A stretch of 64,000 nt of DNA, taken from contig NZ_CP145605.1 of the NCBI RefSeq assembly GCF_036884255.1, forward strand, positions 496,001 to 560,000. Reading direction: 5' to 3'. The notes under the pieces are model-generated. The model saw only the letters and a list, made by a program, of their open reading frames with translations, was not told where the DNA came from and searched no databases. Positions 1 through 8,402 of this stretch are shown here, in pieces. Within the stretch, counting starts at the first letter, position 1. Every line of letters begins with the position of its first letter. Both the position numbers and the translations under genes were made by a program. This DNA is from Paenibacillus tundrae (GTDB lineage: Bacteria > Bacillota > Bacilli > Paenibacillales > Paenibacillaceae).

Positions 1-1389
1 GGAAGTTATTTTCCGGTAGAAGAGTGTCCTATCCATATGACTGTAATGGATGGACAGCGGCGGTTGATCAAAGAGGATGTGTTCTGGCGTAAGGATGGCA
101 GTAGCTTCTTGGTGGAATACCAGGTGACGCCGATTATAGATCAAGGTCAGATTCAAGGGGCTGTTGTTGTATTTAACGATGTCACTGGTGAACGTGAAAT
201 TGTACGTGCCAAGGAGACAGCGGAATTGGCGGCGCAGGCTAAGTCTGAATTCCTCTCTATGGTGAGCCATGAGATTCGAACACCGATGAACGGGATTGTT
301 GGTATGACAGAGCTTCTAATCGGAACAGATCTGTCTGAGGAACAACGTGAGTATGCCCAGATTATTCAAGAGAGCGGCGACGCATTGCTGAATATTCTTA
401 ACGATATTCTGGATTTCAGCAAGCTGGAATCGGGCAAGATGGCGCTAGCCTACAAACCTTTCTCGCTACGCAAAATGCTAGAACAGGTGGCGGAGCTGTT
501 CAAGTCTCGAGCCGATGAGAAGCAACTAAAAATCAGATATCGCCTCAATCCTAGCATCCCGGAATTCATGGTTGGTGATGCGATGCGCATTAGACAGATT
601 CTCGTGAACCTTGTTAGTAATGCACTCAAGTTCACGGACCAGGGAAGTATTGATGTCACCGTAGACATTATTAAGGGACGCAGGCCTGAATCCAGCGTGC
701 TTGATTTTGCTGTAAAGGATACAGGTATCGGTATTCCGGCAGATAAGCTAGATCAGTTGTTCCAGTCGTTCTCCCAACTGCATCCGGTCATTAACCGGAA
801 GTATGGAGGTACGGGGCTGGGACTCGTGATCTCGAAACGCCTTGTCGAGATTATGGGTGGTAGCATCAGTGTAGAGAGTGAGGAAGCAGAAGGTTCCACC
901 TTCCGGTTCGCCGTCCCTGCCACAAGTGTGGATGTACCGCAAGAGGAAGTTGCACGCCAATTCTCACATGATCGTACACGTCAAGGTGATAAGATACCGA
1001 TCAGTATACTGGTTGCTGAGGATCATCCGGTCAATCGGAAGATTCTAACTGAATATCTAGAGAAGCTTGGATACACACCGGATGTATGTACCAATGGTGT
1101 TGAAGCGATCGAGGCTATCTCTCAGAAAACCTATAATATTGTACTCATGGACATTCAAATGCCTGTTATGGATGGGCTTAAGGCGACAGACCTTGTACAC
1201 CGATTGATTCCACAAGATCGCATTCCAACGATTATTGCGGTCACGGGCAATTCGAAGCGGGAGGATAAGGAGGCTTGCCTAGAGATTGGTATGCGCGACT
1301 TCATCAGCAAGCCCGTTATGCTCAGCGAATTGAAGAGGGTACTCCAGCAATGGGGGCCGGCCGATCAGCCGCAGCTTGCACCGAATTAA
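1..1389 (+). CDS. Hybrid sensor histidine kinase/response regulator (5' end outside window)
   Basis: The reading frame is open from base 1, so the gene starts upstream. Numbering from the ATG at 37, a PAS-domain tail (typical FWRKDGS and VFNDVTGE segments, residues 1-55) is followed by a HisKA dimerisation domain with phospho-acceptor H78 in [10 protein letters not shown], then an HATPase_c domain with N-box [10 protein letters not shown] (191-200), DTGIGIP (228-234) and GTGLGL (258-263). A C-terminal receiver domain (about 322-440) carries acidic ED at 328-329, phospho-acceptor D372 in VLMDIQMP and a conserved Lys in the ISKP motif. It should autophosphorylate and pass phosphate to its own receiver; no Hpt domain is seen. 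Membrane and input domains lie outside the window. The signal sensed cannot be inferred. Confidence 0.93.
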   Translation, partial: GSYFPVEECPIHMTVMDGQRRLIKEDVFWRKDGSSFLVEYQVTPIIDQGQIQGAVVVFNDVTGEREIVRAKETAELAAQAKSEFLSMVSHEIRTPMNGIVGMTELLIGTDLSEEQREYAQIIQESGDALLNILNDILDFSKLESGKMALAYKPFSLRKMLEQVAELFKSRADEKQLKIRYRLNPSIPEFMVGDAMRIRQILVNLVSNALKFTDQGSIDVTVDIIKGRRPESSVLDFAVKDTGIGIPADKLDQLFQSFSQLHPVINRKYGGTGLGLVISKRLVEIMGGSISVESEEAEGSTFRFAVPATSVDVPQEEVARQFSHDRTRQGDKIPISILVAEDHPVNRKILTEYLEKLGYTPDVCTNGVEAIEAISQKTYNIVLMDIQMPVMDGLKATDLVHRLIPQDRIPTIIAVTGNSKREDKEACLEIGMRDFISKPVMLSELKRVLQQWGPADQPQLAPN

Positions 1390-1419
1390 TTGAGATAAAT
1401 AGATAAGTATACAGATAAA

Positions 1420-1460
1420 GACGCCAGTGCATTCCTCTCGGGATGGTCACTGGCGTCTTT
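1420..1460. terminator. Bidirectional intrinsic terminator between the histidine kinase and ldh
   Basis: GACGCCAGTG (1420-1429) pairs perfectly with CACTGGCGTC (1448-1457) and is followed by TTTGGGTTTG. It sits between convergent genes and can serve both. Confidence 0.8.
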
Positions 1461-1478
1461 GGGTTTGTTTTCACTAAG

Positions 1479-2432
1479 TTACACCATGGTTAGGCGATCT
1501 ATACTTCCGGATAACACAGCGCAGGAGCGTTCGAACTTCTCTCGTTCGGTTGGATCCAGGTTCAATTCGATGATCTCTTGGATGCCATTGCCGCCGATAA
1601 TCGCGGGAACGCCTGCACAGACATTGTTCTGTCCATACTCTCCCTCTAGGATTGCGGAGACGGCGATAATCTTATGCTCGTCATTGAGGATGGAGCGTGT
1701 AATATAAGCAAGTGCATTACCGATGCCGAACTGGGTGGAGCCTTTGCGAGTGAATATCTCCCAGCCAGCGTCCTTCGTTTTACGAGCGATATCTTCCAGG
1801 TCGAGATGCTTGAAACGATCCTTGTGTTGCTCCATGATGTGCAGGATCGGCTTGCCACCAATGGTAACGTGAGACCAAGCGACAAACTGGGATTCGCCAT
1901 GCTCACCCAGAGCATAGCCGTGCACGCTGCGAGGATCAATGGAGAAGACTTCAGACAATAGTGTTTTGAGTCTGGAGGAATCAATGGAAGTTCCTGTGCC
2001 GATGACGCGTTCACGCGGAAGACCAGACAGCTTCCATACCATATAAGTTACTATGTCAACCGGGTTCGCTGCGACGACAAAAATCCCGCTAAAACCACTT
2101 TCCATGATCGGCACAACAATATCTTTGGCAATGGATTCGGCTTCTTCTAGAATATCTAGACGTGTCTGACCAGGCTTAGGATTCGCCCCAGCCGTAAGTA
2201 TGATCACATCCATACTGCCGCAATCAGCATAAGTACCTGCGTATACTTTGGTGCGATTATGTGTGAAGTCCATACAATGGGAAAAATCTAAAGCCTGCGC
2301 TACAGCGCGATCGTATGTCCGATCGACCATCATAATTTCCCTACAGATCGACTGATTAATCATTGAATATGCACAACTTGAACCAACAAGACCTGCCCCG
2401 ATCACCGCTACTTTACCTGATTTGCCTAACAC
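1479..2432 (-). CDS. ldh: L-lactate dehydrogenase
   Basis: Cytosolic NAD-dependent enzyme that interconverts pyruvate and L-lactate to reoxidise NADH in fermentation. The 317-residue length fits the family. Visible are the N-terminal Rossmann motif GAGLVG (12-17), the substrate loop PGQTR with Q89 at the position that distinguishes lactate from malate dehydrogenases and R91, NPVDI (123-127), and the catalytic-His motif GEHGES (H178). Translation appears to begin at a GTG, with a GGGGG-containing ribosome site about 10 nt upstream. The segment [10 protein letters not shown] replaces the commoner GSGT-LD-AR, so a 2-hydroxyacid dehydrogenase of nearby specificity is not excluded. No Rex-like operator was recognised upstream. 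It is convergent with the upstream kinase gene. Confidence 0.9.
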   Translation of the reverse strand: MLGKSGKVAVIGAGLVGSSCAYSMINQSICREIMMVDRTYDRAVAQALDFSHCMDFTHNRTKVYAGTYADCGSMDVIILTAGANPKPGQTRLDILEEAESIAKDIVVPIMESGFSGIFVVAANPVDIVTYMVWKLSGLPRERVIGTGTSIDSSRLKTLLSEVFSIDPRSVHGYALGEHGESQFVAWSHVTIGGKPILHIMEQHKDRFKHLDLEDIARKTKDAGWEIFTRKGSTQFGIGNALAYITRSILNDEHKIIAVSAILEGEYGQNNVCAGVPAIIGGNGIQEIIELNLDPTEREKFERSCAVLSGSIDRLTMV

Positions 2433-2952
2433 AGCCGTTCATCCCCCGTATCCTTTTGATTTTTCCGATTATCATGAGTCCTATGTTAAGTATTGTCCTA
2501 CAATTTATGCTGAGAATGGCTTATACGTTACATAAGATAACACACGAAAAAGCATTACAGCAATGATATCCGTTATCGCGGGAGCGTATTGGAGTAATGG
2601 AGTTAACAAAATTGACATGAATATCGTGTTTCCAAAATTTTGACGGCATTTGCATGGACCGCATTCGACACGACACCATTCTTGTAGGTTGTCGGATCAT
2701 CAGGGATTTATGCGAATAAGCGGTCTGACAAAAGTTCTTATGAATCCGCAGAAACAGAACTAAAGCGTCAAAGGGTTCGCAAGCAGAACTGACGAATACA
2801 TAAGGGCAAGCGAATCATAATGCAGTACATGTGTAGATATTGTGCATGTATATGCAGCGTAGACAAGTTGCCCCGATCCGATGGTTGTTACACAAGGTAG
2901 ACGCTGAAGTCACGACCTTGAATTTCAAAAGACTTCATTCCGGGAGGGAATA
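2433..2952. other. Divergent intergenic region between ldh and the MerR-like gene
   Basis: About 520 bp with no credible ORF. It must hold the divergent promoters of ldh (-) and the MerR-like gene (+). A TTGACA at 2612-2617 lacks a good -10. A short inverted repeat, ATTGT-N3-ACAAT on the ldh side (around 2493-2505), could be an operator, but I cannot assign a regulator. No riboswitch is recognised. Confidence 0.4.
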
Positions 2953-3609
2953 ATGATGATTGAAGAAGTAGGAGCTACGACGGAAACGGCTAAGAGTCTG
3001 GGCATTGGAGCCAGTACACTTCGAAAATATGCAGCAGCACTTGAGGAGCAGGGCTACCGGTTTGAACGTTCTGCCAACAAATCTAGACTGTTTCGATCTG
3101 AAGATGTAGAATGCATCGAGCGGCTGATGACGGAGCTTAGAGAACATAATTTGCCCTTGGTGGATGCTGTGGTCACCGTTCTATCTCCAGAAGCATCCAC
3201 AGTTGAAATAGGTGATACGTCAGAAGGCGAATGCGCGGCAACGAGTATGCCTGCGTTATTCCCGGAAGAAGCTGAGCTGCCGAATAGCTTGAGATCATAT
3301 GAAGGACTAGGACAACTAGTGACTGAAGTGACGGCTGGTGCAGTTGCGCCGCAGGATGATCGAGTACAGCAGCTACAGCACCGAGTGGATGAATTAGAAT
3401 TAACCCTAAAGCATCTTGCCGATACGCATCAGGCTCTGGAAGAGCAGATGGAGAAGCAGCGTGTATGGATGAATGAAAAGTTGGAGGAGGAGCGCGACCG
3501 TGAATTGGTGACCAATTTACGTAGCTACCAGGGAAGAAAGCGCAAGCCTAAGGGAACCACACTCCGCATGTTATTTGGTCTGTTGCCGAAGAAGCATAAA
3601 GAGGCATAA
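2953..3609 (+). CDS. MerR-like HTH protein with coiled coil and basic tail
   Basis: A 218-residue protein. Residues 10-60 resemble a MerR-type winged helix: TAKSLGIGASTLRKY is the helix-turn-helix and SRLFRSEDVECIERL the wing/helix region. Residues 60-125 are an acidic linker. A heptad-rich helix (about 135-170, QQLQHRVDELELTLKHLADTHQ) predicts a coiled coil, and the C-terminus is strongly basic (YQGRKRKPKG, PKKHKEA). The layout recalls chromosome- or plasmid-binding proteins such as RacA rather than a ligand-sensing MerR repressor, since there is no effector domain. GGGAGGG (2942-2948) supports the ATG at 2953. DNA binding is likely; the role is unknown. Confidence 0.75.
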   Translation: MMIEEVGATTETAKSLGIGASTLRKYAAALEEQGYRFERSANKSRLFRSEDVECIERLMTELREHNLPLVDAVVTVLSPEASTVEIGDTSEGECAATSMPALFPEEAELPNSLRSYEGLGQLVTEVTAGAVAPQDDRVQQLQHRVDELELTLKHLADTHQALEEQMEKQRVWMNEKLEEERDRELVTNLRSYQGRKRKPKGTTLRMLFGLLPKKHKEA

Positions 3610-3786
3610 GAGGCGTAAAGAGGTATAAGTGCGCATAAAGCATCTGTCCACTACCGTTCTTGCTATGATTGCCCATCGCCCTGCTGTTATAATAAGTTCC
3701 ATAACAACAAGAAAATAAGCAAACGAATCTTGCTCTGCATGATCATGATGGAGTGGTAGCAGTCGTATGCTAGTGGGGGAGAACAA

Positions 3787-4608
3787 GTGGAGCTGCAACG
3801 AAGCTGGCAAAGACTGCTGGGACTGTGGACAGATCGACCCTTGCCAAAAGGGGCAAAAATAGCAGAAAGATACACGATATGTGAATTGCTTGGTATGGGA
3901 AGTTACGGACTGACATACCTCTGTATAGATGAACAAACAGGAGATGAGGTTGCGTTAAAAGGTTCGAAGCCCAGCAAAGGTAAGTTATCTGCCCGACTGC
4001 TGAGTAGAGAAGCAGATGTGATGAGCCGGCTGCAGCACCCGGCGATTCCCAAACTTTTGAATGCATTTATATATAAGGGAAGAAGTTACATCGCCATAGA
4101 ATATATTCGGGGAGAGACACTGGAGACGTATATCTTCGAACAGGGCCAGCGATATAGCGAACGAGAATGTATTGAACTGGCGAGCCAGTTATTATCTCCA
4201 ATCGCTTATGTTCATCAGCAGGGATATATCCATGGGGATGTACGGATTCCCAACGTGATTATGAAGGATGGGCAATTGCATCTCATTGATTTTGGCCTGG
4301 CGCGGCAAATGGGGGAGCCGTTGTTGCCGGAGCTGAAACGGCGTATGCGCGAACTGCCTGCACCTGAAGATGAACCTGCAACGGCTGATCAGGATTTGCA
4401 GGATCTGGGTCATTTTCTTCTGTTTATGCTGTACTCCGCCTATGAACCGGAGAAAGGGAAAGCACCTGCAAGTTGGCAGGAGGAACTGGATCTTCAGTCG
4501 GATCTGGTCATTATGCTGGAAAGATTGCTGGGGCTTAGACCTGAATATGAGGCGGGGGCATCCGAGTTACAAGCTGAGATGCAGCGAATTCTGCCCAAGC
4601 TACATTGA
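3787..4608 (+). CDS. Soluble Ser/Thr protein kinase
   Basis: A 273-residue Hanks-type kinase starting at GTG after GGGGGA. The glycine loop is GMGSYG (36-41), the ATP lysine is in VALKGS (K58), the alpha-C Glu is probably E75, the catalytic loop is HGDVRIPN (H149, D151, N156) and the DFG motif begins at D168. HRD is HGD and the usual DLK is DVR, as in several bacterial kinases, so the residues needed for activity are present. Unlike PrkC-type kinases it has no transmembrane segment and no PASTA repeats, so it should act in the cytosol. No phosphatase gene is adjacent. The activation loop after DFGLAR is short. Substrates cannot be inferred. Confidence 0.87.
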   Translation: MELQRSWQRLLGLWTDRPLPKGAKIAERYTICELLGMGSYGLTYLCIDEQTGDEVALKGSKPSKGKLSARLLSREADVMSRLQHPAIPKLLNAFIYKGRSYIAIEYIRGETLETYIFEQGQRYSERECIELASQLLSPIAYVHQQGYIHGDVRIPNVIMKDGQLHLIDFGLARQMGEPLLPELKRRMRELPAPEDEPATADQDLQDLGHFLLFMLYSAYEPEKGKAPASWQEELDLQSDLVIMLERLLGLRPEYEAGASELQAEMQRILPKLH

Positions 4609-4647
4609 TGAGCGTAACATCGGATATAGGCGAAGATGGTGATGAAT

Positions 4648-4680
4648 GACCTCTGTAAACATCATGGCGGAGGTCCTTTT
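4648..4680 (+). terminator. Intrinsic terminator after the Ser/Thr kinase
   Basis: GACCTC (4648-4653) and GAGGTC (4670-4675) form a stem followed by CTTTTTGTTG. Confidence 0.65.
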
Positions 4681-4719
4681 TGTTGTCTACTTGTATGGAT
4701 ACATAACGCAATATATAAA

Positions 4720-4760
4720 GGGTGTCACGCTGGCATGAGAATATCACCAGCATGACACCC
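4720..4760 (-). terminator. Probable terminator of the small Ser/Arg-rich gene
   Basis: A 14-bp near-perfect inverted repeat (GGGTGTCA-c-GCTGG against CCAGC-a-TGACACCC, one mismatch). Read on the minus strand it is followed by a short U-rich stretch. It lies about 100 bp past the stop at 4856. Confidence 0.55.
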
Positions 4761-4855
4761 TTGTATTCGTTAGCACAACATTTCAAGTTTAGTTTTACGA
4801 CCCCGACGTGGAGTTCTAGTGTGCATATTTTATAGTCTTATGGCGCGCAGCTCGA

Positions 4856-5068
4856 TTAGCTTGAGCTATACTTTCTGCTCTTATAGTAACCAGAGCCATG
4901 ACGGCTATCCCGGTATTTCATATCTGATGAGGAATGGCGTCTATAGGAACGTTTCCCTGATGAACTGCTGTAACGTTTATAGGAGCGTCGTTTGTCAGAA
5001 GAGCTATAGCGCCTTCGGTGTGATGAAGATTTGGAGTCGAGAAGTTTGCCAAGAATTTTTTTGAGCAT
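4856..5068 (-). CDS. Small Ser/Arg/Tyr-rich basic protein
   Basis: A 70-residue protein with an amphipathic N-terminus (MLKKILGKLLDSK) followed by a low-complexity tail built of repeated blocks of two or three Ser next to Arg, Lys or Tyr (HRRRYSSSD, KRYSSSSGKR, RRHSSSD, SRKYSSS). It has an AAAGGATG ribosome site about 8 nt before the ATG, which supports a real gene. No catalytic domain or signal peptide is visible. The composition suggests nucleic-acid or surface binding, possibly with Ser phosphorylation by the kinase gene 250 bp away, but that is speculation. I cannot name a family with certainty. Confidence 0.65.
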   Translation of the reverse strand: MLKKILGKLLDSKSSSHRRRYSSSDKRRSYKRYSSSSGKRSYRRHSSSDMKYRDSRHGSGYYKSRKYSSS

Positions 5069-5230
5069 GAGCTTTCATCCTTTCGTCTACCATCGTTTTT
5101 AGCATATACGCACAGCCGAGGAAGAGGGTTTCGGGTTTCTTCAGAAAAATATAATTCATAATGATCGAGCCAGGCGTATAATAGATTGTTGGTGTTTTCA
5201 CGATTATGTACAAGGTTACTTATAGAGGTT

Positions 5231-5392
5231 GTTCAAAAAGCGAATATGGAATTCAGCTGAAATAAGTGAGTGCTTACGAAGTTTGTTTCCTTCGGAAACA
5301 ATGTAGTTGCTCACGTAGCTCTATCTACGCTCCGCTACTCCATTTCTAGCTTCCTCCCATCTTCTTGGTACTGAAAATCGCCCTTTTTGAAC
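5231..5392 (-). repeat. MITE-like repeat, family A (complete copy)
   Basis: A 162-bp non-coding element with perfect 10-bp terminal inverted repeats, GTTCAAAAAG and CTTTTTGAAC. Read on the minus strand its interior matches the tandem units at 42.6-43.0 kb (GGAGTAGCGGAGCGTAGATA, GAGCTACGTGAGCAAC, TTCAGTACC). It contains small palindromes (CGTAG-N6-CTACG, TTTCCTTCGGAAA). An 8-bp direct repeat TACTTATA lies just outside each end (5217-5224 and 5396-5403), a possible target duplication though not exactly abutting. It lies upstream of map and encodes nothing. Confidence 0.8.
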
Positions 5393-5479
5393 ATGTACTT
5401 ATACTGAATTTCTTATTTTGAGTGTTTCGCGTTACAATAGAAGACAAGGTAAGATCTTAACGGACAAGGAGAAGTCGTC

Positions 5480-6226
5480 ATGATTACATTGAAAACAAAA
5501 GAGCAAATTGAACAGATGAAAAAAGCTGGTGAGATTCTTGCCGCATGCCATAGAGAAATAGCGAAAATGATTCGTCCAGGGATCACAACGCAGGAGATTG
5601 ACCAATTTGCAGAAGCATTTATGAAGAAAAATGGCGCAACGCCGGAGCAAAAAGGTTATAACGGATACCAATTTGCGACATGTGCTTCAGTAAACGACGT
5701 AATCTGCCATGGTTTTCCCGGGAAATATGTGTTGCAGGACGGCGATATCGTCACGATTGATATGGTCGTGAATTTGAACGGATGGCTCGCTGATTCGGCA
5801 TGGTCTTATGCAGTAGGGCAAGTTACGCCAGAAGCACAACATCTGCTAGATGTGACCAAGAACTCGCTCTATAAAGGCATTGAACTCGCTGTAGTAGGCA
5901 ACCGAATCGGTGATATCTCACACGCGATTCAAACGTATGCTGAGGGCGAAGGGCTGTCGGTTGTTCGTGAGTTTATCGGGCACGGCATTGGCGAGAAAAT
6001 GCATGAAGAGCCACAGGTGCCTCATTATGGCCCGCCTCATCGTGGACCACGACTCAAAGAAGGCATGGTCATTACCATTGAGCCTATGTTGAACATCGGT
6101 ACGTTCCGTAGTAAGCTTGATTCAGATGGTTGGACGGCGCGTACAATGGATGGAAGCTTATCTGCTCAATATGAGCACACCATTGCGATTACAGCAGATG
6201 GTCCAGTGATTCTGACGGCTCAATAA
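5480..6226 (+). CDS. map: Methionine aminopeptidase, type I
   Basis: Removes the initiator Met from nascent proteins in the cytosol. The 248 residues carry all five metal ligands: D94, D105, H168, E201 and E232, in the contexts VTIDMVV, LADSAWS, GHGIG, ITIEPML and YEHTIAI; H77 of ICHGFPG is the conserved substrate-side His. The gene stands alone, outside a ribosomal-protein operon, and its ADSAWSYAVG segment resembles the second Bacillus enzyme (YflG/MapB). It is therefore probably a second isozyme. GGACAAGGAGAA precedes the ATG. A -10-like TACAAT lies at 5433-5438. Confidence 0.93.
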   Translation: MITLKTKEQIEQMKKAGEILAACHREIAKMIRPGITTQEIDQFAEAFMKKNGATPEQKGYNGYQFATCASVNDVICHGFPGKYVLQDGDIVTIDMVVNLNGWLADSAWSYAVGQVTPEAQHLLDVTKNSLYKGIELAVVGNRIGDISHAIQTYAEGEGLSVVREFIGHGIGEKMHEEPQVPHYGPPHRGPRLKEGMVITIEPMLNIGTFRSKLDSDGWTARTMDGSLSAQYEHTIAITADGPVILTAQ

Positions 6227-6270
6227 GGAAGTATGGCTGAGACTCAATCACTATAATTTTAGTAATTTCA

Positions 6271-6300
6271 AGGCGGCCCACGTTTGTGATCCGCCTGTTT
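6271..6300 (+). terminator. Intrinsic terminator after map
   Basis: AGGCGG (6271-6276) pairs with CCGCCT (6291-6296), followed by GTTTCGGTTT. Confidence 0.6.
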
Positions 6301-6321
6301 CGGTTTAAAATATAAGAGTGT

Positions 6322-6362
6322 GTTCAAAAAGTCCCGTTTTCAGTATTGTGGACGATTTGAAC
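6322..6362 (+). repeat. Relic of family A repeat (internally deleted)
   Basis: The 5' end GTTCAAAAAG plus TTTTCAGTA match the head of the family A element, and the segment ends in TTTGAAC 41 bp later. It looks like an element that has lost its interior. Confidence 0.55.
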
Positions 6363-6461
6363 CAATTTCTATGAAGAGGCAATAACATATCGTGCTGGTG
6401 GTAGAGTATGAGCGTAAGCGAGAGTTAATTCTGATCCACTGGTTACAAGGAGGTCATTAAG

Positions 6462-7475
6462 ATGTCTGAAAATGAACAGATCGTACTTGCATCTCGTCCG
6501 GAAGGTGCACCATCCCGTGACAATTTCCAATTTATAAATACACCACTTCCTGAACCGGAAGCAGGACAGGTTCTGGTTCGTACATTATATTTGTCGGTTG
6601 ATCCGTATATGCGAGGCCGGATGAAGGATACGAAGTCCTATTCGCCACCGTATGCGCTAAACGAAGTGATTAAAGGTGGAGCAATTGGTCAAGTGGTGGA
6701 ATCCTCGGAGCCTAATCTGCGCAAGGGTGACCTTGTGACGGGAATGTGGGGCTGGCAACGTTACGCGGCAGTTAATACGGGAGATCTTTCACTGATCGAT
6801 ACCGAAGAAGCTCCATTGACTGCATATTTGGGTGCGGTTGGTCTTACAGGACTAACAGCATATTTCGGGATGGAGGATATCGGTAAACCTAAGGAAGGCG
6901 AGACTGTCGTTGTATCCGGCGCAGCAGGTGCTGTAGGGATGATCGCAGGGCAGATTGCCAAGATCGTAGGCGCTCGTGTCATAGGTATTGCTGGTTCTGA
7001 TGAGAAATGTGCATACCTCAAAGACAAATTAGGATTCGACGTGGTATTGAATTACAAACAAGAGAGCGATATGTCCGCAGCCATCGAACGGGTATGTCCG
7101 GATGGCGTAGATGTATATTTTGATAATGTCGGCGGTGAAATTTCCGATGCGGTGTTACGCCACATTAACCGAAATGCACGTATTCCATTGTGTGGGCAGA
7201 TCTCTTCCTATAACTTGGAAAAGCCAGATATCGGTATGCGTCCGCAGACATTGTTGTTAACCAATACAGCACTGATGAAGGGATTCCTCTTGGGAGACTA
7301 CGCCAAGTCCTTTAAGGAAGGTCGTGCGAAGTTAGCCAAATGGATCAAAGCAGGTCATATTCAATATGAGGAAAATATTGTGGAAGGTTTCGAACAGACA
7401 CCTGAAGCATTCATGGGTCTCTTCTCAGGGGATAACCTAGGTAAACAACTGGTGAAGGTTGCCGATCCGGAGTAA
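6462..7475 (+). CDS. NADP-dependent MDR oxidoreductase (curcumin reductase/CurA-like)
   Basis: A 337-residue, zinc-independent medium-chain reductase of the leukotriene B4 dehydrogenase/prostaglandin reductase group (E. coli CurA, B. subtilis YfmJ). It reduces activated double bonds of enones with NADPH. Visible are SVDPYMRGRM near residue 50, the nucleotide-binding GAAGAVG (153-159), and YFDNVGG in the dinucleotide domain. The structural and catalytic zinc cysteines and histidines of alcohol dehydrogenases are absent. A strong AAGGAGGTC (6447-6455) fixes the ATG. It is monocistronic between two terminators. The natural substrate is unknown. Confidence 0.88.
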   Translation: MSENEQIVLASRPEGAPSRDNFQFINTPLPEPEAGQVLVRTLYLSVDPYMRGRMKDTKSYSPPYALNEVIKGGAIGQVVESSEPNLRKGDLVTGMWGWQRYAAVNTGDLSLIDTEEAPLTAYLGAVGLTGLTAYFGMEDIGKPKEGETVVVSGAAGAVGMIAGQIAKIVGARVIGIAGSDEKCAYLKDKLGFDVVLNYKQESDMSAAIERVCPDGVDVYFDNVGGEISDAVLRHINRNARIPLCGQISSYNLEKPDIGMRPQTLLLTNTALMKGFLLGDYAKSFKEGRAKLAKWIKAGHIQYEENIVEGFEQTPEAFMGLFSGDNLGKQLVKVADPE

Positions 7476-7568
7476 TGTAGATGGAATAATGAGACAAAGT
7501 GTACGATCCATATTGGTTCTATAGCTGAATTCCGCTGGAACGCAGCCCTATAGAACACCACCCTTAAA

Positions 7569-7611
7569 AAAGACACGTTCTTCCGCATAACCATGCAGAG
7601 AACGTGTCTTT
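7569..7611. terminator. Bidirectional intrinsic terminator
   Basis: A 13-bp perfect stem (AAAGACACGTTCT with AGAACGTGTCTTT) lies between convergent genes, with A-rich and T-rich flanks. Confidence 0.85.
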
Positions 7612-7651
7612 GGTGTGTTTGTATGTGTGAATAGAGCGGAGCAGAGAGAGT

Positions 7652-8140
7652 CTAGGCTTCCTCTGCACTAATCACTTCTTTATAGTGCTTGTACATGTAC
7701 ACACGCCAGCGGACGATCATACCGAAGGCGAGCAGGAAGAATAGTCCACCTGTCTGTGGAATGGATACATAACGCTGGATGACTTCATGCAATATGAGCC
7801 GCACAGCGAGCAGTCCGAGCAAGATAAAAGCAAAGCTGCGTGAGCGTGTTGCGAATATTTCGCCGTTAATGCGTTCGAAGCGAGTGCTGCGAATAAGCGG
7901 ATACGAGAAAATAAACCAACCAACAAGCAGTGCAATGGCTGCCCACAGCAGTGGAACATGCGTTTCAGGAACGACAAACATGAGAAACCCTGTGCTCATG
8001 CCAAGTGGGGGGATCAGGATTTTACGAATAGTGACTGGGCGATGGCTGGCTTTCATGCGAATGAAAATGGCAAGCAACGCCATGATGAGCATCCCTAGAG
8101 TTGCACCGATCTGAAGGTAAAATGGACTAATTTGAGCCAC
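7652..8140 (-). CDS. ccdC: CcdC-like membrane protein (DUF1453)
   Basis: About 162 residues with five predicted transmembrane helices and the family segments IFIRMKA, KKIL-PP-equivalent RKILIPPLGMSTG and SFAFILLGLLAVRL. It matches the B. subtilis CcdC family, named for its neighbourhood with the cytochrome c maturation gene ccdA; its function is not established. I start it at the GTG at 8140, because AGAGGG lies 9 nt upstream. A longer frame to 8182 has no ribosome site. No ccdA is present here, so the gene stands alone. Confidence 0.85.
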   Translation of the reverse strand: MAQISPFYLQIGATLGMLIMALLAIFIRMKASHRPVTIRKILIPPLGMSTGFLMFVVPETHVPLLWAAIALLVGWFIFSYPLIRSTRFERINGEIFATRSRSFAFILLGLLAVRLILHEVIQRYVSIPQTGGLFFLLAFGMIVRWRVYMYKHYKEVISAEEA

Positions 8141-8402
8141 GAAGATATCCCTCTTTCTGGAATAATATATTGCTGAATCCATTCGAATCTTTATGTGAAG
8201 TCTCAGAATTTTCTTTCCCTATTATATCACAAACGTAGTTTGCCGATAGAATGCTTAGTAAGCATTTTGACCGTATCTAGGGACGGCTAATAATCAGCAG
8301 ATCATAAGTATATCGCACCGGTTGTAAGACGAACATTGTGCTATGGAAATGGTTACTAGTGTAACCAATGGTGGGCGGTTTATTCGATTGAGGGGATAAG
8401 TC

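Noticed and set aside
1479..2432. Malate dehydrogenase instead of lactate dehydrogenase
   Set aside because: The substrate loop has Gln (PGQTR) at the discriminating position where malate enzymes have Arg.
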